Assembly: GCA_009781725.1 (NCBI GenBank)
Contig: WQVF01000032.1
Coordinates: 1-41,283 of the forward strand
Reading direction: 5' to 3'
DNA length: 41,283 nt
Source of the DNA: Defluviitaleaceae bacterium
GTDB lineage: Bacteria; Bacillota; Clostridia; Lachnospirales; WQUN01
Part shown: one piece after another, positions 23,781-30,991 of the stretch
Numbering within the stretch: the first letter of the stretch is position 1
How the letters are laid out: every line of letters begins with the position of its first letter
The notes under the pieces: generated by a model
The model's database searches: none
The model's input: only the letters and a program-made list of their open reading frames with translations
Told to the model about the DNA's origin: nothing
Position numbers and translations under genes: made by a program

Positions 23781-25181
23781 TCACTCTTCCAACTCTGGTG
23801 GTCTGGCCTCCGGGCGTGGGCGTGCCATGGTGTGTTCCATATCGGTTCTTTCGGCCTCGGGACGCGGACGTGGTGGTACCATTGTGTGTTCTATATCGCG
23901 CCTCTCGGCCTCAGGGCGTGGGCGCACCATAGTCCGTTCCATATCGGTTCTTTCGGCATCAGGGCGCGGACGGGTCGGCACCATTGTACGTTCCATATCG
24001 GCTCTTTCGGCATCAGGGCGCGGACGGGGCGGCACCATAGTCCGTTCCATATCGGTTCTTTCGGCATCAGGGCGCGGACGGGTCGGCACCATTGTACGTT
24101 CCATATCGGCTCTTTCTGCATCAGGGCGTGGACGGGGCGGCACCATTGTACGCCCCATATCGGTTCTTTCAATATCAGGGCGTGGACGGGTTGGAGCCAT
24201 GGTATGCTCCATGTCGTTTTTTTCACGTTTAGGTTTAGACATTATTACTTTGGGTACGATTTTCACATGATAATAGTTATCATCATCTTCAAACTGGACA
24301 GACTCCGCCCTACGATAATCCAATACCGAATCAAAAAGCCGTATCAATATAGCAACGATACCACACAACAGTACCCACCCTATTATACCAAAAATAGGCA
24401 CGGCCTCCTCTGTGGCCACATTAAAGAGTATATACCCAAAAATAGTCATGGCACAGCCTATCCCTATGGCAATTTCCTTGGAATAGTTTATGGCCTGACG
24501 GCTTACAAGATACACAACAACGACTACCATTGTAAAAATCATTGCGATAAAAACCCAGTTATAACTGCCGAGCACTCTTTCCATTACATTGGAATATGCC
24601 TCCGTAAAGACCGCAGGCAGCTCCGTTACCAAGTCCGGGATTTCTACATCTGCAAAATCAATGACCATAGGGGTTTCCATAAGGTCAAACATGACAGGTA
24701 TCTGTGTTGTGATAAACACCCCTATTATTATGGGAATAACGGCGGTCAAGGGGAAATACAGCCCTACTACAATAGGTACCAAATATGGAATGTTAAAGGC
24801 AAAGGCTAGAACCGTAAGCAAAATAAGATAGGATTCCTTGACAGCCATACGCCCATAAAACAGGAATATCAAAAGAAGGAATACAAACACTGCAACAGCA
24901 ATTTCAATGCTTGCAGAAACTTGAATTGTAATGGTAAGGATAATAAGAATCCAAGAAAGATTAACAGGCATTACAACGAATAAGGTCGCAAAGAGTAAAC
25001 TAAGCATAGAGGGAGACATGGCTTCCGACAAGGTATCAAACATGCTATGGGCGTGACCAATCTCTAATATTCTAGAGAATACGAAATAACCCAGTATAAA
25101 TTTGAGGACAGGCATAAACAGTACTTCGAATCGCTTAAAAAACTTAACCACGGTTTCCCGTGCAGTTAGCACCATATTCAT
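23781..25181 (-). CDS. Polytopic membrane protein with a tandem-repeat ERTM/PRPRP tail
   Basis: The protein has 466 residues. The start has AAGGAGC upstream. About eight or nine transmembrane helices fill residues 18-285. From about residue 325 the cytosolic tail consists of eight units of 16-18 residues, such as MERTMVPPRPRPDAERAD. Each has a Thr in E(R/H)TM(V/A), followed by PRPRP-like and acidic segments. No family is recognised for the membrane part. The repeated Thr in an acidic/basic setting could be phosphorylated by a Ser/Thr kinase and read by an FHA domain; that is inference only. It lies between the small membrane protein at 25205 and cdaA on the same strand. Confidence 0.78.
   Translation of the reverse strand: MNMVLTARETVVKFFKRFEVLFMPVLKFILGYFVFSRILEIGHAHSMFDTLSEAMSPSMLSLLFATLFVVMPVNLSWILIILTITIQVSASIEIAVAVFVFLLLIFLFYGRMAVKESYLILLTVLAFAFNIPYLVPIVVGLYFPLTAVIPIIIGVFITTQIPVMFDLMETPMVIDFADVEIPDLVTELPAVFTEAYSNVMERVLGSYNWVFIAMIFTMVVVVVYLVSRQAINYSKEIAIGIGCAMTIFGYILFNVATEEAVPIFGIIGWVLLCGIVAILIRLFDSVLDYRRAESVQFEDDDNYYHVKIVPKVIMSKPKREKNDMEHTMAPTRPRPDIERTDMGRTMVPPRPRPDAERADMERTMVPTRPRPDAERTDMERTMVPPRPRPDAERADMERTMVPTRPRPDAERTDMERTMVRPRPEAERRDIEHTMVPPRPRPEAERTDMEHTMARPRPEARPPELEE
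23787..24212. repeat. 54-bp tandem repeat coding the ERTM/PRPRP tail
   Basis: About eight units, mostly 54 bp, alternate between two slightly different versions (PPRPRPDAERAD and PTRPRPDAERTD). This indicates expansion in 108-bp double units. The two distal units are shorter or diverged. Confidence 0.85.
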
Positions 25182-25204
25182 TTGGGGCTCCTTTGTATTG
25201 GGTT

Positions 25205-25825
25205 TTAATCAGGCCTCGGAGGTGAATTTGGAGGTTGGGGCCTTGGCCTTGGCGGCCTTGTATATCCCCCCGTTTGAGCCGGCCTTGGCCGTCTTGTGTG
25301 GTCAGGGGGTGGTTGTTGGGGTCTTGACCCCGCAATTTGGGTATGCTCTATGGGGGCTGTGCGCACGGGAGGGCTGGGGTTTTGCCTTACAGGAGGATAA
25401 TCATTGCTTTCGTAGACCTCGTCTTCATAAGACTGGTGTTCCCGCTCATTAAGCCTTTCAAGCTGACGCACGATAGCTTGATACTGGGCCAGGCGTTTTT
25501 GTACAAGATAATATTGCCTGGTACCCTGAATACTGCCAATCAGGGAATAAACCGCTAAAATAGCCAGCAAAAACAGTACCGAATCCGTTATATGCTCTTG
25601 AATGTTTAGCTCAAAAAGATCCATTTCATACATAACCAACGACTGAATCCAATATACCGCAAGTATGACTATTCCGCCCAAGCCAACGGCTAACCGCGTA
25701 CCTAGGTTATTGCGATAAATAAAATCGTGGCGGAAATAATCATTGGCTGCACGGTCAGCAGGCCCTTCATGCTTATCGTAAAGAGCCAGCTGGGTCATGG
25801 TAATAACTTTTAACTTATTGGCCAT
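25205..25825 (-). CDS. Two-helix membrane protein with coiled coil and Pro/Arg-rich tail
   Basis: The protein has 206 residues from ATG 25825 (GGAGAG upstream). The N-terminal 45 residues are soluble. Two transmembrane helices follow (about 48-68 and 83-105), then a short coiled coil (YLVQKRLAQYQAIVRQLERL), then a tail of about 80 residues rich in Pro, Arg and Gln (RPRPAQTGGYTRPPRPRPQP). The tail contains one EHTQI, related to the repeated EHTM/ERTM of the downstream gene. The two genes are 23 bases apart and likely encode partners. No known family. Confidence 0.7.
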   Translation of the reverse strand: MANKLKVITMTQLALYDKHEGPADRAANDYFRHDFIYRNNLGTRLAVGLGGIVILAVYWIQSLVMYEMDLFELNIQEHITDSVLFLLAILAVYSLIGSIQGTRQYYLVQKRLAQYQAIVRQLERLNEREHQSYEDEVYESNDYPPVRQNPSPPVRTAPIEHTQIAGSRPQQPPPDHTRRPRPAQTGGYTRPPRPRPQPPNSPPRPD

Positions 25826-25847
25826 ACATCTCTCCATAGATGAAATG

Positions 25848-25959
25848 CTGGGTTCTCCCCTGCTAGTTGCAGGGGAGAACCCAGCCTTGCTTTCGGCCTC
25901 TACCGAAATAGGGAAAACAAGCTTAAAGTGCAGCTTGTTTTGCCCTACTTCGGTAGAGG
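25848..25959. repeat. Two long perfect hairpins upstream of the membrane-protein operon
   Basis: CTGGGTTCTCCCCTGC (25848-25863) pairs perfectly with GCAGGGGAGAACCCAG (25869-25884) around TAGTT. Next to it, CCTCTACCGAA (25897-25907) pairs with TTCGGTAGAGG (25949-25959), with AAACAAGC/GCTTGTTT inside. Neither has a good T run on the minus strand. They lie between two minus-strand genes, in the likely leader of the operon. Confidence 0.7.
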
Positions 25960-26022
25960 TCTACTGAACTTTCACATATTATATTGCTAAGGCAAAAATG
26001 TCCAGAAAAACCTGTCAATGGT

Positions 26023-26772
26023 CTACCAATAATCCACAACATTTACTATCCGGTCTAGGAACAGAGACTCTGCCTCAACGCCCTTTACGGATTGAGATGC
26101 GGCGACTATCCGCAGCCATTTCTCTACATAGTGCCTTTGGGTGCCACTTTTTTTGCAAAATGCTTTCAGGTAAGCTTCCCCTTCTTCCTCCCTACCAGTC
26201 AGCAAGTATATCAAATATGTCCTAGCCGCGTCAGCAGAGGCGTTGCCCTTAGTTGCATGGGACCAGTCGATAATATAACGCTTTCCCTCTGGGGAAATGA
26301 TGACATTACTAGGCCGGAAATCACCGTGGCAAACCTTGTCGTGACGGGGCATACTTTCAAGATGGGTTTGCAATTCGTATTTGATGGCGTTGTCATATGT
26401 GGTCATGGATATCTTGCGCAGCATTTTATCCCTATGGTTGGTAAGGAGTGGGCTACGCTGGGCATGTATCTCTAATTGAATGTCCACCAGCAAATTAATA
26501 TACTCTTGCCGGTTGGCAGGGTCTGCTATCATGATTTCGGATAGGGTTCGGCCTTCGATATATTCGCTTACGATTGCCCAGCATCCTTCAATCATGGTAA
26601 CTTCCAGTAGTTTGGGGATATTAAGAGCAGTCTCTTCTATTCGTGCGTGGTTAAGGGCTTCGTTGAGGACATCTGCTTTTGAGAATCCCTTTTGGAAGAG
26701 TTTTATGCACCTGTCGCCATCGCGGTAGATGGTCTTGTTTGACCGGGTTGTTATAATGTTTTTAAGGTTCAT
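26023..26772 (-). CDS. Aminoglycoside-phosphotransferase-like kinase (TIGR02172-like)
   Basis: The protein has 249 residues from ATG 26772, with GAGGAGG upstream. The protein-kinase-like fold has a nucleotide-binding part (TTRSNKTIYRDGDRCIKLF, with Lys), the hinge IVSEYIEGRTLSEIM, the catalytic loop CHGDFRPSNVI and the metal-binding segment YIIDWSHATKG. The usual His of HGDFHPxN is Arg here. It probably phosphorylates a small molecule such as a sugar, choline or homoserine; antibiotic resistance is not indicated. It stands alone, separated from neighbours by repeats on both sides. Confidence 0.85.
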   Translation of the reverse strand: MNLKNIITTRSNKTIYRDGDRCIKLFQKGFSKADVLNEALNHARIEETALNIPKLLEVTMIEGCWAIVSEYIEGRTLSEIMIADPANRQEYINLLVDIQLEIHAQRSPLLTNHRDKMLRKISMTTYDNAIKYELQTHLESMPRHDKVCHGDFRPSNVIISPEGKRYIIDWSHATKGNASADAARTYLIYLLTGREEEGEAYLKAFCKKSGTQRHYVEKWLRIVAASQSVKGVEAESLFLDRIVNVVDYW

Positions 26773-26929
26773 GTTGTCCTCCTCATAGCTATAAAATGCA
26801 GAGTATACTTTAATATACACGAATAATACTTAATAAAAGCCTAGAAAATCAACGACCGCTTTTTCCAAAATCATCAAAACCGGTTTCCTGTGGGCTGCCA
26901 CGTTAAAAGCCAGCAATCATCAAGCCTAG

Positions 26930-27208
26930 TCATCCCACGCTCACGTCAGTCTAATTTACAATCCAAAATACAGAACGTTGCCAAGCTGAGACCACCCCTC
27001 GCCGCCTACGGCGTCTTTCCCCTCCCCAGAGGGGAATTTTTATAAGTATTGTATTTAATTCCCCTCCTGCGGAGGGGTGGCGCGAAGCGCCGGGGTGGTC
27101 TTGGCTTGGCAATATCAAGCAAATTAGACTGACGTGTCCCACGCTTGACGCGGAATCCCCCGCCCTTTGTCGAAAGGCTAATGGGCCCCCGGGTCAAGCC
27201 CGGGGTGA
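26930..27208. repeat. TCATCCC palindromic repeat split by a 195-bp insertion
   Basis: With 26942-27145 removed, the flanks join as TCATCCCACGCTTGACGCGG...GGGTCAAGCCCGGGGTGA, which aligns end to end with the repeat at 13746-13820. Confidence 0.75.
26942..27136. mobile_element. 195-bp non-autonomous element with 16-bp terminal inverted repeats and 9-bp target duplication
   Basis: CACGTCAGTCTAATTT at the left end and AAATTAGACTGACGTG at the right end are exact inverted repeats. TCCCACGCT occurs directly before (26933-26941) and directly after (27137-27145), a 9-bp target duplication. The interior is a nested GC-rich palindrome (TTGCCAAGC, GACCACCCC and their complements). No coding capacity. 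Confidence 0.85.
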
Positions 27209-27381
27209 CGAGCACCTGCGTTGCCCGTTAATATAACGGCTTTTTATATGCTAGAAACAACGAAACAAATCGCATAAATCAAAATAATCACGCAAAACCG
27301 CTCATAAATCCCATCAAAAAGGTTTGGTCAAAACGACAAAAGGTCTACAACTGTAACCGGCTTCGCAAAATGACAAAACTG

Positions 27382-27449
27382 TAGCGAACGACTTTCGAAA
27401 TCGTGAACCGCCAACCTTTTTCAATCACGTTTCTCAATGTCATTCGCTA
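27382..27449. mobile_element. TA-inserted palindromic element overlapping the end of adhE (copy 5 of family 1)
   Basis: This 68-bp element is the shortest copy: TAGCGAACGAC at the left, GTCATTCGCTA at the right, with core TTTCGAAATC facing GTTTCTCAAT and inner arms around CGTGA/TCACG. TA follows on the right (27450-27451); the left flank is TG. Its right arm supplies the last codons and the stop of adhE. Confidence 0.8.
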
Positions 27450-30031
27450 TATCTGCCGTAGTAAGCATTCCGGTACATTTCCTTAATTTCCTCCATAAGG
27501 GGATACCGCGGATTGGCACCTGTACATTGGTCGTCGAAGGCTTGCTCTGCCATTTTATCCAGATTGGCTAGAAAGTCCTTTTCAGAAATGCCATAATCCT
27601 TGATGGTGTCTTTTATCCCTACGGTTTTCTTTAAGTCATCGATTTTTGCGATCAGGCTTGCGGTTTTTTCTTTGTCGGTTTTGCCTCCTAAGCCGATAAA
27701 TGCCGCAATCTCACCATATCTCTCCAGTGCAACCGGGTATTTATATTGAGAGAATGCTCCCATCTTCTTGGGGTCCTCTACCGCGTTGTACCTGATTACT
27801 TCGTTTATCAGCAGCGCATTGGCTACACCATGAGGCAGATTAAAGGTTGCTCCAAGCTTATGTGCCATGGAGTGACATACCCCAAGGAATGCATTGGCAA
27901 AGGCCATACCTGCAATGGTTGAGGCATTGGCCATCTTTTCCCTTGCGATTTCGTTTTTGCCGTCTGTGTAAGCGATTGGCAAAAACTTAACTACATTTTT
28001 TATCGCAGTCAGGGCCATACCGTCTGTGTAATCCGTCGCTAGCATGGATACATAGGCTTCCAGCGCGTGAACAAGAGCATCCAGGCCCGATGCTGCTGTC
28101 AGGCTCTGTGGCATATCCATCATATAGTCGGTATCTACAATGGCGATATTGGGCATTAGCTCATAATCTGCCAGTGGGTACTTGACTGCACCGTCGGTTA
28201 TTACCGCAAAGGGCGTTACCTCGCTTCCGGTACCTGCCGTTGTTGGGATTGCAACAAAGTTGGCCTTCTCCCCCATTTTTGGAAAAGGGCTGATGCGCTT
28301 GCGGATATCCATGAATCGCATTGCCAAATCTGCAAAATTGGCTTCGGGATGCTCGTACAGCACCCACATTATTTTTGCGGCGTCCATTGGAGAACCGCCC
28401 CCAAATGCCACTATACAATCCGGCTCAAAATCCCTCATGGCTTTGGCTCCACCGGTTACACAATCCAATGTGGGGTCAGGGAGCACATTGAAATACGTCT
28501 TGTGACGGATACCCATTTCGTCCAGTGTGTCCGTCAGGGGCTTGGTATAATTATTTTTGTATAAAAACTCGTCGGTTACGACAAAGACTTTTTTCTTGTT
28601 ATAAACATCTCGCAGCTCTTGCAAGGCAACCCTAAGGCAACCCTTCTTGTGATATATCTTTTCTGGGGTCCTAAACCACAGCATGTTTTCCCTCCGCTCT
28701 GCCACATATTTATAGTTAAGAAGATGCATAACCCCAACATTGTCAGATACAGAGTTCCCGCCCCATGAACCGCAGCCCAGGGTCAAGGATGGTGCCAGCT
28801 TGAAATTATACAAATCACCTATTCCACCCTGTGAAGATGGGGTGTTTACTAAAATGCGGCAGGCTTTCATGGCATTTTCGAAGATTCTTAAATCAGTTGT
28901 AGCATTGACATTAATATAAATGGAGGCTGTATGGCCGTATCCACTGTCTTTTATCAGCCTATCAGCTTTATAAATGGCCTCGTCATAGCTGTTATATTTG
29001 TACATAGCCAATACCGGCGATAATTTTTCATGGGAGAATTCCTCTTCGAATTCTACACTTTCTACCTCCCCGATTAGCACCTTGGTGCCTGGTGGGACTG
29101 TTATCCCGGCGATTTCCGCTATTGTCTCCGCGGTTTGACCCACGATTTTTGCGTTTAGAGCACCGCCGATTACTATGGTTTTTCTTATTTTTTCGGTTTC
29201 GTCTGAGTTGAGAATATAGCAGCCTCTATGGACAAATTCTTTTTTTACGGCTTCATAGATTTCCGCATCTACGATAACAGACTGCTCTGAGGCGCAAATC
29301 ATACCATTATCAAAGGTTTTTGAAAGAATCACGGAGCTTACCGCCATCTTGATATCAGCAGATTTGTGGAAAATAGCGGGTACATTTCCGGCACCAACTC
29401 CAATAGCCGGCCTGCCGGAAGAATATGCGGCCTTTACCATTCCGGACCCGCCTGTGGCAAGGATAATATCCGCACCTGTCATAACCTCATTGGACAGCTC
29501 CAATGACGGCGCATCTATCCAACCGATAATCCCTTCCGGGGCTCCGGCTTTTACGGCGGCTTCGTATACGATTCTGGCGGCCTCGGCGGTACATTTTTTT
29601 GCGCGAGGATGAGGCGCAAAGATAATGCCGTTTCTGGTTTTGAGGGCAAGGAGGGCTTTGAACACGGCAGTGGAAGTAGGATTAGTCGTCGGGACAACAG
29701 CCGCTATAAGTCCCATGGGCTCGGCAATCTTGCGGAGACCAAACTGAGCATCATCTTCAATGATACCACAAGTTTTTGTGTCTTTATAATGGTTGTAGAT
29801 GTATTCAGCGGCGTAATGGTTTTTTATTACCTTGTCTTCAACTACACCCATCCCTGTTTCTTCAACTGCTAACTTGGCAAGAAAAATACGGTTATGATTG
29901 GCTGCAAGGGCCGCCGTGCGAAAGATTTCGTCGACTTTTTCCTGTGAAAAAGCCGCGTAAATCTCCTGTGCCTTGCGGATGTTTGCCATTGCGGCCTTTA
30001 GTGACTCTACACTATTTACTAATTCCCTCAT
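27440..30031 (-). CDS. adhE: Bifunctional aldehyde-alcohol dehydrogenase
   Basis: The protein has 863 residues and reduces acetyl-CoA to acetaldehyde and then ethanol, in the cytosol, often as spirosomes. The N-terminal acetylating aldehyde dehydrogenase (about 1-440) has VVPTTNPTSTAVFKALLALK and the catalytic Cys in NGMICASEQSVIV. The C-terminal iron alcohol dehydrogenase (about 460-863) has FGGGSPMDAAKIMW, IPTTAGTGSEVTPFAVI, the metal-binding ASGLDALVHALEAYVS and GVCHSMAHKLGATFNLPHG. The final residues (YSE) and the TGA stop are encoded by a palindromic element. It overlaps the upstream membrane-protein gene by four bases. Confidence 0.97.
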   Translation of the reverse strand: MRELVNSVESLKAAMANIRKAQEIYAAFSQEKVDEIFRTAALAANHNRIFLAKLAVEETGMGVVEDKVIKNHYAAEYIYNHYKDTKTCGIIEDDAQFGLRKIAEPMGLIAAVVPTTNPTSTAVFKALLALKTRNGIIFAPHPRAKKCTAEAARIVYEAAVKAGAPEGIIGWIDAPSLELSNEVMTGADIILATGGSGMVKAAYSSGRPAIGVGAGNVPAIFHKSADIKMAVSSVILSKTFDNGMICASEQSVIVDAEIYEAVKKEFVHRGCYILNSDETEKIRKTIVIGGALNAKIVGQTAETIAEIAGITVPPGTKVLIGEVESVEFEEEFSHEKLSPVLAMYKYNSYDEAIYKADRLIKDSGYGHTASIYINVNATTDLRIFENAMKACRILVNTPSSQGGIGDLYNFKLAPSLTLGCGSWGGNSVSDNVGVMHLLNYKYVAERRENMLWFRTPEKIYHKKGCLRVALQELRDVYNKKKVFVVTDEFLYKNNYTKPLTDTLDEMGIRHKTYFNVLPDPTLDCVTGGAKAMRDFEPDCIVAFGGGSPMDAAKIMWVLYEHPEANFADLAMRFMDIRKRISPFPKMGEKANFVAIPTTAGTGSEVTPFAVITDGAVKYPLADYELMPNIAIVDTDYMMDMPQSLTAASGLDALVHALEAYVSMLATDYTDGMALTAIKNVVKFLPIAYTDGKNEIAREKMANASTIAGMAFANAFLGVCHSMAHKLGATFNLPHGVANALLINEVIRYNAVEDPKKMGAFSQYKYPVALERYGEIAAFIGLGGKTDKEKTASLIAKIDDLKKTVGIKDTIKDYGISEKDFLANLDKMAEQAFDDQCTGANPRYPLMEEIKEMYRNAYYGRYSE

Positions 30032-30990
30032 ACTGCCTCCTTCTTGGTTAAATACCCATACCCCACAGCAACACCATATGCGGCAATATCTCCCGATGCC
30101 GCCACAATCCTGTGCATCAGCATTGCCGCCAGGAGTATTTCTTCATATAAGATACCGCCCATAAACATTAACATAACTATCTCTCTGATTCCGATACCAC
30201 TGGGTGCTCCCGGGGTCAGAAATCCTACCAGCCACGACAGTAAAAATAAACCGATAACCGTTGCCATTTGGCTGGGTTCTAAGGGTTGACCCAATACAAG
30301 GAGAGTCGCAAGAAAAGTGCTGGCCCACAGGACCATTATGATTAGTCCAAATCCAAAGCGTTTGATTAGCACAGGAATGCTTAGCACTCTCATATGATCA
30401 AAAAGCTTAGTTAGTCCTTCTTTGATTTTATGTCTAAATGAAAACGCGGCTGACCCTGCAAGTACCACAATAACAATAAGCAAAATAGCGAATGCCCTAG
30501 GCAGTTCCAGCTGGCGGATATAATCCATTGCATGGTCAAAAACCGTAAAAACTATAATCGTGATGGCAGCAAAGGCAATGATTATCCCCTCAAGGACAGT
30601 AGAAAGAGCAACCTTGGGATGACTAAGCTCTTCTGTTTCCAAAGCCAGCCTGTTGCGCCCGACTACATACATTACACCACCGGGGATATATTTATATAGA
30701 TTGGAAATCGTATAGACCACTAATCCTAATGGCAGTTTTACCAGCACACCTGAGACATTCCTTACCAGGGCGCGGAAATTAAGTGCTGCCAGAAGTATCC
30801 CGATTCCTTCAAATATAGCCACAATGACAAGACCGATTACGACTCCCGTCGTAAACAAATCCATCAGATAAAAATCAGAGTCTGCTTGCTCCAAAAACAA
30901 TCTCCGGGCCAAAAAAACAAGGGACGCAACCATAAGCAGAGTCCCCACCCAGGAAACAATTTGGGTTTTTGTTATCTTTTTTTTCTCCAT
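30028..30990 (-). CDS. LPG-synthase-like (YbhN/UPF0104) integral membrane protein
   Basis: The protein has 320 residues from ATG 30990, directly after the stop of the upstream peptidase gene; a GGTGG in that gene's last codons may serve as ribosome binding site. About eight transmembrane helices are visible. Family signatures include LGLVVYTISNLYKYIPGGVMYVVGR (abbreviated: KYIPGG), LSWLVGFLTPGAPSGIG and the basic/glycine loop GIGIREIVMLMFM. This is the membrane half of lysylphosphatidylglycerol synthases without the aminoacyl-transfer domain. Such stand-alone proteins are thought to move lipids or lipid-linked sugars. It overlaps adhE by four bases. Confidence 0.85.
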   Translation of the reverse strand: MEKKKITKTQIVSWVGTLLMVASLVFLARRLFLEQADSDFYLMDLFTTGVVIGLVIVAIFEGIGILLAALNFRALVRNVSGVLVKLPLGLVVYTISNLYKYIPGGVMYVVGRNRLALETEELSHPKVALSTVLEGIIIAFAAITIIVFTVFDHAMDYIRQLELPRAFAILLIVIVVLAGSAAFSFRHKIKEGLTKLFDHMRVLSIPVLIKRFGFGLIIMVLWASTFLATLLVLGQPLEPSQMATVIGLFLLSWLVGFLTPGAPSGIGIREIVMLMFMGGILYEEILLAAMLMHRIVAASGDIAAYGVAVGYGYLTKKEAV

Positions 30991-30991
30991 C

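Noticed and set aside
23832..24809. Long plus-strand open frames (His/Phe/Gly-rich) opposite the ERTM-repeat gene
   Set aside because: They are antisense shadows of the 54-bp tandem repeat, lack ribosome binding sites and have no recognisable domain.
26023..26772. Aminoglycoside resistance gene
   Set aside because: The kinase fold is shared by many small-molecule kinases. The sequence resembles the TIGR02172-type group more than known resistance enzymes.
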